Source: JBBSAT01 sp046351235
GTDB taxonomy: Bacteria; Myxococcota_A; Polyangia; Polyangiales; Sandaracinaceae
Length of the DNA stretch: 64,000 bases
Direction: 5' to 3'
NCBI GenBank assembly: GCA_046351235.1
Contig: JAXLYV010000006.1
Span: forward strand, 248,001-312,000
Part shown: piece by piece, positions 8,995-17,047 of the stretch
Layout of the letters: every line of letters begins with the position of its first letter
Numbering within the stretch: the stretch's first letter is position 1
The notes under the pieces: model-generated
What the model saw: only the letters and a program-made list of their open reading frames with translations
What the model was told of the DNA's origin: nothing
Database searches by the model: none
Position numbers and translations under genes: made by a program

Positions 8995-9657
8995 TCAGCG
9001 CGCACGCTTGGGGACGCGAGCCGGGCGCGTGACGATCGGCGCGGGCGTGACGAACGCGGCGAGCACGGCGGTCACGGCGGTGGTCGCGTCGCGCACGGCC
9101 TCGGCGCGCGAGAAGCGGCCCTCGATCCAGCCGTCGAGCGCGGCACGCCCCGCAGCGACGATCACCCAGAGCAGGCCTTCGGCGCGGCGGGGCGTCGTGC
9201 CGAGGAAGCTCGCGAGCTGGGCCTGCCACGGATCGAGCAGGCGCGCGAAGGTCGCGCGACCGATGCGCGAGAGCTCGGGGTCGGTGCCGCGCGCATCGAG
9301 CAGCTGCCAGGGGCCCGCGCCGCGCTGCTCGATCGCATCGCAGCTCGCCTCGACGAACGCCGTCGTGATCGACTCCATCGTGCCGGGCAGAGCGCGGACG
9401 AGCGCGTGCTGGAAGCGCTCTTGGACGAGCGCGGCGAAGTCGTCGAGCACGGCCCGAACGAGCGCCTGTCGCGTGGGGAAGAGGCGATAGACGAGCGGGC
9501 GCGAGACGCCGAGGCGGGTCGCGATCTCGGTGATCTGCAGGTGCTCGACCCCTTGCTCGGTGAGGATGCGGGCTGCTTCGTCGAGCAGCTGCCGGCGCCG
9601 CGCGTGCGTCGGAACGCGTCCGGACGAGGGAGCAGGGCGTGGGCGGCGCGGCGGCAT
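8995..9657 (-). CDS. TetR-family transcriptional regulator
   Basis: A 220-residue regulator. The N-terminal helix-turn-helix spans about 20-66 (LLDEAARILTEQGVEHLQ, ITEIATRLGVSRPLVYRLF), the classical TetR signature. The rest is an all-helical ligand and dimerisation domain. It is divergent from a fatty-acid/sterol hydroxylase gene with 100 bases between starts, and a perfect palindrome in that gap is the likely operator (9712-9726). It probably represses both itself and the hydroxylase until a lipid-like ligand binds; the ligand is inference. Confidence 0.9.
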   Translation of the reverse strand: MPPRRPRPAPSSGRVPTHARRRQLLDEAARILTEQGVEHLQITEIATRLGVSRPLVYRLFPTRQALVRAVLDDFAALVQERFQHALVRALPGTMESITTAFVEASCDAIEQRGAGPWQLLDARGTDPELSRIGRATFARLLDPWQAQLASFLGTTPRRAEGLLWVIVAAGRAALDGWIEGRFSRAEAVRDATTAVTAVLAAFVTPAPIVTRPARVPKRAR

Positions 9658-9711
9658 GCGCGGACTCTACCTCGCACGCCACGAGCGCGTTGTCCGGGCC
9701 CGACGCGTCAT

Positions 9712-9726
9712 GTTACACCGTGTAAC
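9712..9726. promoter_or_regulatory. Perfect palindromic operator for the adjacent TetR
   Basis: GTTACAC-C-GTGTAAC: seven-base arms, exact complements, one-base centre. It lies between the divergent TetR gene (start 9657) and hydroxylase gene (start 9758). It is AT-rich for this genome. Size, symmetry and place fit a TetR dimer site. Confidence 0.75.
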
Positions 9727-9757
9727 GTTCAACGAGTCACTGTGTCTCGGAGGGCCC

Positions 9758-10639
9758 ATGTCGTCTCCCACGCCGTCCCTGCTCGAGCCCGTGCCCGACA
9801 CCCAGGCCGCCGCCTTCGCGGCGAGCCCGCGACGCCGCCAGCTCGACGTCGGCACGATCGTCGATGCGCTCGTGCTCGTGGCGCTCACGCTCGCCGGGCT
9901 CTTCAGCCCCGTGGGCCCCGTGGCGTTCTACGAGGCGCTCGCGGTCGGCTTCGCGGGGATCGCGTCGGTCGTGCTCCTCGGCGCGGGCGCCGTCACGCTG
10001 ATCTCGGAGCGTCGCAGCGATCGCCTCCAGGGGGTGCGGCGCGCGCCGGCGCGGATCGCGCGCGGCGTCCGCGACACCTCGATCGCCGCGTGGGTGGCCG
10101 CCTGCTTGCTCGCGTGGCCGCTCTCGCGCCTGATGAGCGGCCTTCCGACGGGGCTCACGTGGTCGCTCGAGGAGGCCGGCGGCGGCGTGCGCGCCGTGCT
10201 CCAGACGCTCGTCGCGCTCGTCGTGCTCGACGCGTGGCTCTACTGGAAGCACCGCCTGCTGCACACGCGCTGGCTCTTCCCGTTCCACCGCGGGCACCAC
10301 GGCTACCGTGATCCGACGGCGTTCGCCGGCTTCGCCGTGGGCCCGGTCGAGTCCTTGCTGACGTTCTGGCCGGTGGTGATCTGGGCGCACCCGCTCGCCG
10401 TGCACTGGGCGCCCCTCTACTTCGGTCTCGTGATCGCGTTCGTCTCGCTCAACTTCTACCTGCACTGCGGCGTCTCCTCGCGCCTGCTCGAGGCCACGCT
10501 GCCGCGCGTCTTCCTGAACACCTCGCGCTTCCACAACCGGCACCACGCCAACGCCGAGGTGAACTTCGGCGAGGCCCTCACGCTGTGGGATCGCCTGTGC
10601 CGCACGCGCGAGGAAGACCGCCCCGCGCGCAAGCGCTGA
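9758..10639 (+). CDS. Fatty-acid hydroxylase / sterol desaturase family protein
   Basis: A 293-residue membrane di-iron enzyme. Hydrophobic segments fall at about 28-50, 55-75, 105-125 and 140-160. The iron-binding histidine clusters are present: KHRLLH (about 165), HRGHHG (about 176) and HNRHHA (about 258). Family members hydroxylate or desaturate sterols, fatty acids or carotenoids using oxygen; the true substrate is unknown. ATG at 9758 follows a cggaggg ribosome site. The palindromic operator upstream predicts control by the divergent TetR protein. Confidence 0.85.
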   Translation: MSSPTPSLLEPVPDTQAAAFAASPRRRQLDVGTIVDALVLVALTLAGLFSPVGPVAFYEALAVGFAGIASVVLLGAGAVTLISERRSDRLQGVRRAPARIARGVRDTSIAAWVAACLLAWPLSRLMSGLPTGLTWSLEEAGGGVRAVLQTLVALVVLDAWLYWKHRLLHTRWLFPFHRGHHGYRDPTAFAGFAVGPVESLLTFWPVVIWAHPLAVHWAPLYFGLVIAFVSLNFYLHCGVSSRLLEATLPRVFLNTSRFHNRHHANAEVNFGEALTLWDRLCRTREEDRPARKR

Positions 10640-10791
10640 CCACGTCAGCGCGATCGCCGGAGCCATCGACCCGCGGCTCCTCCAGCTCACGCGAAAGACG
10701 GGCCTCGGCCCGAGCGACGCCGTCGAGCGCGCCCGTGCGCTCGGCTACGCACTTCGCGCTGCCGCGCTAGGCGCGATGATCTCGCGCAGCG

Positions 10792-12087
10792 TCAGTCGCC
10801 GCAGCCGAGCTCGCGCACGTACACGCGATTGCGCTCGGAGTCGTCGGCGACGTCGTGCCACGTCACGAGCAGGCGCCCGTCCTCGGCGAACGCGACGCTG
10901 GGCGTCCCCACGGCGCCGCTCCCCGGCGCGGGCGCCTCGAAGGCCCGGAGCAGGTGGCCGTGCTCGTCGAGGACCTGCACGTGCATCGTCGCGTCGAGGT
11001 CCCCGACGGGCGACTGGAAGACGTGAACGATGGACGGCTCGCGCGGGTGATGGACGAACGTCTCCCCATAGGGCGCGTCGGCGAGCACGTGCTCGTCGTC
11101 GAAGGGCTCGAGCGGCGCCGCGAGCGCGCCTTCCCGGGTCAAGAGCGCCCGGCGCGCCGGCGCGTTCCGCCGTGGCACGACGATCATCCATCCCTCGCTC
11201 GTGCCGACGAGCCGCGGATAGCTGTCGTACGCGACGTCGATCGGTGACGGCGGAACGATCACGGTACCGAGCGCGTCGAGGAGCGCGAAGTGGAGCGTGC
11301 GCGCATCGCCGTCGACGTGCAGCACCACGACGCCCACGCGATCGGCCCACGCGTCGGCCACCGTGAAGTACGTGTCGTCGATCGCGCTCTCGCGGAGGTC
11401 GCTGCCGTCCACGCGCTGGGAGCGCACCTCGGCGCGCCGGTCGGCGCCGGCGATCGTCACCACGCGCTCGCCCGCCATCAGCGTGAGGGAAGGCGTCCGC
11501 GAGACGGGAAACACCGCGCGCGTGACGGATCCGTCGGGCGCGACGAGCATCGTCCCCCCGCGGTCGTCGGTGCCGATGCGCCAGGTCGCACCGACGACGA
11601 AACGACCATCCGCGAGCGGTGTGGGCCGCGGCGCTCGGAGGTCCATCGCCACCTCGGACCCCGCGCTCACGTTCTCCGATGTCGGCGCCCCGTGGGGATC
11701 GAGCGTGCGCGTGAAGACGTTGGGCTCCTCGCGGCCGCCGTAGATGCCGATGCGGAAGAAGAGCTGCCACGCGCCTTGCGCGCGCGGCGCGAGCAAGGGG
11801 CTCCACGCCCAGAAGCAGCTCGTGCAATCGCCCGCATCGAGCTCGGTCGCGTCTCGCAGCACGATCTCGCCGCCGAGCGCGACGAGCGGCATGCCTTCGT
11901 CGACGGAGCCGTCACAGTCGTCGTCGGCGCCGTTGCAGCGCTCGGCGCTCGGCACGCACGACCACGCGTCGGTGCCGCCATCGTGCGATGCGTCGAGCCC
12001 GTCGAGCGCGGTGCGAGCCCCACAACCGAGCGCCGCGAGCGAGCACGCGGCGAAGAAGATGCTCGCGGATCGGGCCGAGCGGTTCAT
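10792..12087 (-). CDS. Secreted lipoprotein with MopE-type calcium-binding motif
   Basis: A 431-residue lipoprotein: signal peptide with lipobox LAALGC (Cys22), then the motif CNGADDDCDGSVDEG (about 52-66), an Asp-rich, Cys-bracketed loop of the MopE/thrombospondin type-3 kind that binds calcium. The remainder (80-430) looks like a beta-propeller of repeated strands such as LRAPRPTPLADGRFVVGA and LLVTWHD near the end. This design is very common on myxobacterial cell surfaces. Role unknown. The 152 bases after the preceding hydroxylase gene hold nothing recognisable. Confidence 0.75.
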   Translation of the reverse strand: MNRSARSASIFFAACSLAALGCGARTALDGLDASHDGGTDAWSCVPSAERCNGADDDCDGSVDEGMPLVALGGEIVLRDATELDAGDCTSCFWAWSPLLAPRAQGAWQLFFRIGIYGGREEPNVFTRTLDPHGAPTSENVSAGSEVAMDLRAPRPTPLADGRFVVGATWRIGTDDRGGTMLVAPDGSVTRAVFPVSRTPSLTLMAGERVVTIAGADRRAEVRSQRVDGSDLRESAIDDTYFTVADAWADRVGVVVLHVDGDARTLHFALLDALGTVIVPPSPIDVAYDSYPRLVGTSEGWMIVVPRRNAPARRALLTREGALAAPLEPFDDEHVLADAPYGETFVHHPREPSIVHVFQSPVGDLDATMHVQVLDEHGHLLRAFEAPAPGSGAVGTPSVAFAEDGRLLVTWHDVADDSERNRVYVRELGCGD

Positions 12088-12193
12088 CGGTCCACCATCG
12101 CGCGTCGCGGGCAGGCTGTCATCTCACGCGACGCGCGAGAGGCGAGGAAGACGGAGTCGGCGAGCGCGTAGCATCGCGCGCGGAGAACGGACG

Positions 12194-12907
12194 ATGATCT
12201 GGGTCGTGGTCGGGATCGGCGTCTTGATCGTGGCGGGCGTGGCGCTCGGCATGGCCACCGCGACCAAGCCCGAGGATCTCGCCGCGGCACGGGCAGAGCT
12301 GCGGCAGCGGACTGGCCTCGCAGAGGTCGACGGCGCCGAGGGCACGAGCCTGCTCGCGATGCGCGAGCTCGGCCGCGTGCGCTACGAGCATCACTCGCGC
12401 GTCGAGGGCGCCGAGGCGATCTCGGTGGGCTACTGGCGGCTCGAGCCGAGGCAGCCGCTCGGCGTGAGGCTCCGGCTGATCGAGCGTCGTCTCGTGCCGC
12501 AGTCGGCGGGCGGGCGCCTGACGAAAGCCGCGGCCGACGCCGTGACGGGATCGCGCCGGACCGCGACGACCGATCTGCCGGGGCCGGTTCCGATCGGCGT
12601 GGCCTCGCTCGACGATCGCGTGCTCGCGTTCACCGACGAGCCGGCGGCGGTGGCGACGCTGTCCTCGGACCCCGCGCTCGTCGCGCAGCTGCTCGCCTGC
12701 CCGGAGCTGGACCTCGCCATCGGGCCCGAGGGCGTGACGCTGAACGATCCGACGCGCCTGAACCTGGGCGCGCTGATGGGCCCCGTGTCGGCGCTCGAGA
12801 CGAGCGCCGCGGTGACGGCGCGCGCGACCATCGTCGCGCACGAGCGCGCGATCGCGCTGCTCGAGCACGTGGCGAGCCGTCTGGGATCGACCGCGGCCTA
12901 TCGCTGA
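12194..12907 (+). CDS. Unrecognised membrane-anchored protein
   Basis: A 237-residue protein with one N-terminal transmembrane helix (about 2-20, IWVVVGIGVLIVAGVALGMA) and a soluble domain facing the cytosol or periplasm. The domain alternates short strands and helices and has no motif I can name. ATG at 12194; divergent from the MopE-type lipoprotein with 106 bases between starts. Gene is supported by codon bias and the clean helix at the start. Confidence 0.65.
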   Translation: MIWVVVGIGVLIVAGVALGMATATKPEDLAAARAELRQRTGLAEVDGAEGTSLLAMRELGRVRYEHHSRVEGAEAISVGYWRLEPRQPLGVRLRLIERRLVPQSAGGRLTKAAADAVTGSRRTATTDLPGPVPIGVASLDDRVLAFTDEPAAVATLSSDPALVAQLLACPELDLAIGPEGVTLNDPTRLNLGALMGPVSALETSAAVTARATIVAHERAIALLEHVASRLGSTAAYR

Positions 12908-13010
12908 CCGAGGCATTGCCTGGGATCAGTCGGCGCCAACGCGCTCGGCGAGCGATCGGCGTGGGGGATCGAGCTCGCTCGCGCTACGATGAGCGCGCGG
13001 AGCAGCCACG

Positions 13011-13592
13011 GTGACCGCTGCGCGGAAGACAGATCCGGGCGCCTCAATCGCCGTCGGCGTCTCGGACCACGCCGGCTGGGCCGTGCTCGTGACGGTAGAC
13101 GCGAGCGGCACCGCGATCGACCGACGGCGGGTCGAGCTCGTCGAGCCCGATCTGCCCCCGATGCCGCACCATCACGAAGGGCAGCGCCTCCCCACCTCCG
13201 AGGCGGTGCAGCTCGTGGAGCGGGTCACGGCGTCGGCGGTGCGGTGCGCGCGCGCGCGGCTCGAGGAGCTCTGCGCGGAGCGAGACGCCGCGCTCTCGGC
13301 CATCGCGCTCCGCGCCTGTCCGCCGCTGCCGCCCACCATCGCCGAGCGCATCGCGAGCTATCGCGCGATGTGCGTGGCCGACTGGGTGATGTACCGGACC
13401 GCGTTGGCCGACGCAGCGACCGAGCGGGGCGCCGCGGTGCATTGGTACGATCCGAAGGCGGTGCTCGAGGCCGGCGACGAGGAAGCCACGCGGCGCGCCA
13501 TCGACGAGGCGCGGCGGCGCTTCGGCCCTCCGTGGCAGAAGGAGCACGCGATGGCGATGGCCGCAGCACGGGCCGCCGTCCGCGCCCGCTGA
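13011..13592 (+). CDS. Conserved hypothetical protein
   Basis: A 193-residue soluble protein starting with GTG at 13011. It opens with a strand-rich stretch (SIAVGVSDHAGWAVLVTVD) that resembles the first strands of an RNase H-like or actin-like ATPase fold, then has helices and the segment GAAVHWYDPKAVLEAG near 140-155. Similar short proteins occur in scattered GC-rich bacteria, to my memory, without known function. It is not in an obvious operon. Confidence 0.55.
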   Translation: MTAARKTDPGASIAVGVSDHAGWAVLVTVDASGTAIDRRRVELVEPDLPPMPHHHEGQRLPTSEAVQLVERVTASAVRCARARLEELCAERDAALSAIALRACPPLPPTIAERIASYRAMCVADWVMYRTALADAATERGAAVHWYDPKAVLEAGDEEATRRAIDEARRRFGPPWQKEHAMAMAAARAAVRAR

Positions 13593-13605
13593 GCCCCCCA
13601 CGGGC

Positions 13606-13863
13606 TCAGCCCGCGCCGAGGCGCTTGGCCAGCGCGAGGTATGCGTCGCGCGCCGCCTCCTGCGTCATGCCCTTCTTGCCGTTCCACGCGTCCCACTTCG
13701 CGCGCCCACGCACGTCGAGCATGCCGGGGCGGCTCGTCGTGACGTCGCCCGCCGAGCCCTGCTTGTAGAGCGCGTAGAGCTCGAGCATGTCGCTCGTGCC
13801 GGGCGTCTTCGCGAGCGCGCTCACGCGCTTGGCTGCTGCTTCGAGCTCCTCGATCGTCGCCAT
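13606..13863 (-). CDS. Acyl-CoA-binding protein
   Basis: An 85-residue four-helix protein of the ACBP family, which binds medium- and long-chain acyl-CoA esters in the cytosol. The conserved core is clear: LYALYKQGSAGDVTTSRPG (about 29-47), then KWDAWNGKKGM (about 55-65) with the YKQ, KW-x-AW and A-x-x-Y residues that hold the acyl-CoA. Length equals that of eukaryotic ACBP. ACBPs are uncommon in bacteria but recur in myxobacteria. Convergent with the preceding gene, stops 13 bases apart. Confidence 0.92.
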   Translation of the reverse strand: MATIEELEAAAKRVSALAKTPGTSDMLELYALYKQGSAGDVTTSRPGMLDVRGRAKWDAWNGKKGMTQEAARDAYLALAKRLGAG

Positions 13864-13970
13864 CGCCGCAGCGTAGCAGCGAGCGGGTCGGGGCTCGATC
13901 GCGGCAGCTCCCGCTCGGGTGCGCGTCGTTGACGTCATGCGCGCCACGTCGGAAGATCGGCGCCGGGTCG

Positions 13971-14612
13971 ATGCCGGTCGACGAGACACGAGAACGAGCG
14001 AGACGTGAAGGCCGGGTGAAGCTCGCGTGGCTCGTCGGCGGGGGCGTCGTCGCGCTCCACGTGATCGCCTGCTGCTTCGGCGGTGGAGAGCACGCGCAGG
14101 AGATCGCGCGACTCGCCGCCGCGTGCGACGGAGCGCCCGTCCCCGGAGCGCCGCCGTACGTGGCGGGCCCAGGACCGCATCCGATGATGGCGCTCCAGCG
14201 TGGCGCGAGCTCGGGCCGCTGGTCGCAGGGCTTCGGCATGCTCACGACGAGAACGCCGAGCGGCCACGACGTCGCCTCGACCCAGCTCGTGCTCTGCGTC
14301 GAGCCTGCGACGGAGACGGTGGTGGGAGAGTGCGCGTTCGACACGCAGCTCCGCGTCGGGCTCGTTCCCGTCCCGGGCACGCGCAGCGAGGGGCCCACGT
14401 TCCAGCAGGTGCAGGTCAGCCAGCGCACGCGAATCGTCGCCGTCGCGACCGGCCAGACGGTCGCCGAGACGACACTCCAGGGCTCCGCTCCCCCCGCCTG
14501 CGATCACCCCATCCTGGGTGAGCCGAGCGCAGCGGACTTCCGCGGCGGCGACGTCGGCAGCTTCACGATCAACCAGTGGGCAGAGCCCTACGGGCTCGGG
14601 ACCGCGCCCTGA
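13971..14612 (+). CDS. Unrecognised membrane-anchored protein
   Basis: A 213-residue protein with one hydrophobic helix near 17-34 (LAWLVGGGVVALHVIACC) and a mostly polar exported domain with several cysteines. ATG at 13971 is assumed; an in-frame GTG at 14016 would place the start just before the helix and is also possible. The helix ends IACC, so a lipoprotein reading is not excluded. No domain recognised. Confidence 0.55.
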   Translation: MPVDETRERARREGRVKLAWLVGGGVVALHVIACCFGGGEHAQEIARLAAACDGAPVPGAPPYVAGPGPHPMMALQRGASSGRWSQGFGMLTTRTPSGHDVASTQLVLCVEPATETVVGECAFDTQLRVGLVPVPGTRSEGPTFQQVQVSQRTRIVAVATGQTVAETTLQGSAPPACDHPILGEPSAADFRGGDVGSFTINQWAEPYGLGTAP

Positions 14613-14768
14613 TCCTCCACGTCCCGCATCGTCGCGTAGCGCGGCGATTGGGACGAGATGGATGGGCTGCCGATCGGACGGGCACCGCGTGGCGCGTCGC
14701 GCTCGTCCCGACGGCATCCGCACGAGCGAGCGGGAACAAGGCCTCCGCTCTCGCGTGTCGAGCTCTTC

Positions 14769-15440
14769 ATGCGAGCCGCGCTCGTCCTCGCTCTGGTCCT
14801 CGTGGCGCCCGGCCTCGCGCGCGCCGATGCGTACGCGTGGGGCGGCTCGTGGGGCAGGGTCTCGATCATGGTGCTGCTCTCGGGCTTCCACGAGGGCGCC
14901 GGAAGCGGCGGATGGGAGGCCGAGAACGCCCGCTGGTTCTTGCGCTGGGCCACCCGGCTCGACGCGATGCTGCCGGCGGGAGCAGAAGCCGACGTCGGGA
15001 CCCGGGAGGCCGACGGGGAAGTCGTGCTGAACGTGCGCTCCCAGGGGGGCACCGAGACCTTTCCGCTGGGCGTCGCAGAGGTGTCCCCCGGCGATCCGGC
15101 GCTCGATCGCGCGCTCGACCTGGTCTCGCGCCGCTTTCACGTCCCCGTCCCCGCCGCGCCGACCGGCGTGCGCCTCTACACGGTGCAGCTCCTCGCCGCC
15201 GCCCAGCCATCCCACGCTGCCGCCTTCGTCCAGTCGCTCGACACCCGGGTTCCCGCGAGCGAGCCCGACTTCTTCTGGGAGGCGTGCGCGCCCTGCTACC
15301 CCCAGATCGCGCACGTGCTCGAGGACGGGAACGGAGCGCGCCGCGTCGTCGTCGGCATGTACGCCGATCGCGCCGCCGCGCACCGCGCGGCGAGCGAGCT
15401 ACGCGCCCGCGGCCTACCGGCGCACGTGCGCGTGTTGTGA
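14769..15440 (+). CDS. Exported protein with SPOR-like C-terminal domain
   Basis: A 223-residue protein with a Sec signal peptide (about 1-19, cleavage after ARA) and an unrecognised middle region. The C-terminal 80 residues look like a SPOR domain: YTVQLLAAAQPSHAAAFVQSL opens the first strand and helix, and RRVVVGMYADRAAAHRAASEL the second half, ending GLPAHVRVL. SPOR domains bind denuded peptidoglycan strands at division sites, so an envelope role is likely. ATG at 14769 directly precedes the signal peptide. Confidence 0.65.
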   Translation: MRAALVLALVLVAPGLARADAYAWGGSWGRVSIMVLLSGFHEGAGSGGWEAENARWFLRWATRLDAMLPAGAEADVGTREADGEVVLNVRSQGGTETFPLGVAEVSPGDPALDRALDLVSRRFHVPVPAAPTGVRLYTVQLLAAAQPSHAAAFVQSLDTRVPASEPDFFWEACAPCYPQIAHVLEDGNGARRVVVGMYADRAAAHRAASELRARGLPAHVRVL

Positions 15441-15533
15441 GGGCGCCGTCCGCTCCCAATGCTGAGCTGGTGGACGAGCCGCGGGCTTTCGTCCGGTCGC
15501 AAGGGGCTCGACTGCTCCTGAGGTCATCGGGGG

Positions 15534-15552
15534 CCGACGCACCACGCGTCGG
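15534..15552. repeat. 7-bp perfect inverted repeat
   Basis: CCGACGC and GCGTCGG flank a five-base loop, 93 bases after the SPOR-like gene and 27 before the next small ORF. It may act as a hairpin or protein site; no T-run follows. Confidence 0.4.
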
Positions 15553-15579
15553 ACGTTCGAGCGCGTGCAGACTTCGACG

Positions 15580-15789
15580 ATGCGCGCGCTCGCACTCTCG
15601 CTCGTGCTCGCCGGATGCTCCGCCTATCCGCAGGCCGGCGAGATCGTTCGACCCGAGTGCATGTGGTGGGGCTCCCAGGCGACACGCTGCCGGTGTTGCC
15701 GACGAGCATGCGAGCGCCTCGGCGCCCAAGATGCTGCGCGCGTCGACGACGCGGGTACGCCCGATGGAAGTGCTCGAGACGCGCGTTGA
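15580..15789 (+). CDS. Small candidate lipoprotein
   Basis: A 69-residue open frame beginning MRALALSLVLAGC, a good lipoprotein signal with lipobox LAGC (Cys13). The rest is short, rich in Cys, Arg and Asp, and ends in an Asp/Gly-rich tail. No clear ribosome site precedes the ATG at 15580. The signal peptide makes a real gene plausible, but its short length keeps confidence low. Confidence 0.4.
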   Translation: MRALALSLVLAGCSAYPQAGEIVRPECMWWGSQATRCRCCRRACERLGAQDAARVDDAGTPDGSARDAR

Positions 15790-15796
15790 GCTGAGC

Positions 15797-16132
15797 TCAG
15801 CGTGCGCTGCGCGGCCGCCGCTCGAGCGCGGTGATGCGGCGCTCGTGGTCGTTCACGCGGACCCGCTCGTCGAGGCGCTCCCTGAGCAGATCGCGCACGT
15901 CGTTCACGGCGCGCGAGACCGCGACGACCTCGGTCGCGAGCCTCATCTCCGACTCCGTCTGCCTCCGCGCCAGCCCCTCGACGCGGGCGTTGGTCTCGTC
16001 GATCTTCGTCCCCAGCTCCACGCGGCTCTCGCGGAGCTCGTTCTTCACGTCTCGCACCTCGGCGCGCACACCCGCGACCTCGTCACGGATCTGCTTGAGG
16101 ATCTGCACCGTCACGCTCTCGTTCTTCGTCAT
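15797..16132 (-). CDS. Coiled-coil protein
   Basis: A 111-residue protein, almost entirely heptad repeats rich in Glu, Arg, Val and Leu (for example VAGVRAEVRDVKNELRES), predicting one long coiled coil that forms dimers or trimers. No membrane segment or catalytic motif. Such short coiled-coil proteins resemble phage/DUF1640-type helices, but no closer family is evident. ATG at 16132. Convergent with the small lipoprotein candidate, stops 7 bases apart. Confidence 0.6.
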   Translation of the reverse strand: MTKNESVTVQILKQIRDEVAGVRAEVRDVKNELRESRVELGTKIDETNARVEGLARRQTESEMRLATEVVAVSRAVNDVRDLLRERLDERVRVNDHERRITALERRPRSAR

Positions 16133-16252
16133 CGAGCTTCTCCAGAATAGCGCGCTCTCTGCGCGCGACGAGTGAGGACGAGCCAGAAGGGACGCACTGA
16201 CGCTGCCTCTCGTGCGGTCATCGCGATCCCGATCGTGCGGTAGGCTCGACGC

Positions 16253-16879
16253 ATGGGGCCCTGCATCGGGACCATGGCCTTCCTGCTCGGGCTCTTCGCG
16301 CTCGTCGCCTACCCGACGTGGCGGCGCGAGCGAGACCGTACCCGTGCGCTCCTCGCGATCCCGCTGGCCGACCTCGCGACTGTTCGCGACGGTGATCGCG
16401 TCCGCGTCGTGGGCGTGATCACGGCAGGTGAATCGCTGCTCGAAGCGCCGGGGGACGGCGGTGCCTGCGTGTTCTACTCCTCGCACTTCGCGTGGCGCGG
16501 CGGGGCCGGCCATCGGGCGCATGCGGTGCCGTTCTGGATCGGGGTCGATGGCTCCTGGGTTCGCATCGAGGCGCAGGGGGCTCACTTCACGACGCGCCCC
16601 GGGAAGTCGAGTCGGCTCGTTCCTGCGGACGCGCGGCCAACGCTGAGGCTGGAGCTGGAGGTCATCGGCAAGGACTTCGCCACGCCTCCGTCTCCCGAGG
16701 AGCGCATGCGCTACTTGGAGACGCGGGTCCAACCGGGCGAGCACGTCACCGTCGTGGGCAATGCAGCCTGGGTCGAGACGACGGCGTTGCAGTCGACGAT
16801 GTATCGCGGCGGGCAAGTGCCCAAGCGCGTGCTCTTGCTAGGGCCGAGCCGGGAAGAGCGCGTGTTCGTGAGCATCTGA
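16253..16879 (+). CDS. Membrane-anchored GIDE-like domain protein
   Basis: A 208-residue protein with one N-terminal transmembrane helix (about 7-21) and a beta-rich soluble domain. The pattern DGDRVRVVGVITAGESL, then ACVFYSS near 72-78, and later PGEHVTVVGNAAW resembles the GIDE-type domain found next to membrane helices in eukaryotic MUL1 ligases and many bacterial envelope proteins. The bacterial role of this domain is unknown. Two ATGs (16253 and 16274) are possible starts; the first is chosen. Confidence 0.55.
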   Translation: MGPCIGTMAFLLGLFALVAYPTWRRERDRTRALLAIPLADLATVRDGDRVRVVGVITAGESLLEAPGDGGACVFYSSHFAWRGGAGHRAHAVPFWIGVDGSWVRIEAQGAHFTTRPGKSSRLVPADARPTLRLELEVIGKDFATPPSPEERMRYLETRVQPGEHVTVVGNAAWVETTALQSTMYRGGQVPKRVLLLGPSREERVFVSI

Positions 16880-17047
16880 CGGTCCCACACGCGATCTTCG
16901 CATCGGTCTTCCGAGTAGAGGCGGGTGACCACCGCCGACTTCTTCTCCGTGATCGGACCCGAGCTGTAGTGCCGCCAGGTCCGTCCGAGGTCGTGGCCGA
17001 GCCATCGGCGGAACACCCGTCCGTTCTCTGCTACACCGCCCGCCCTC

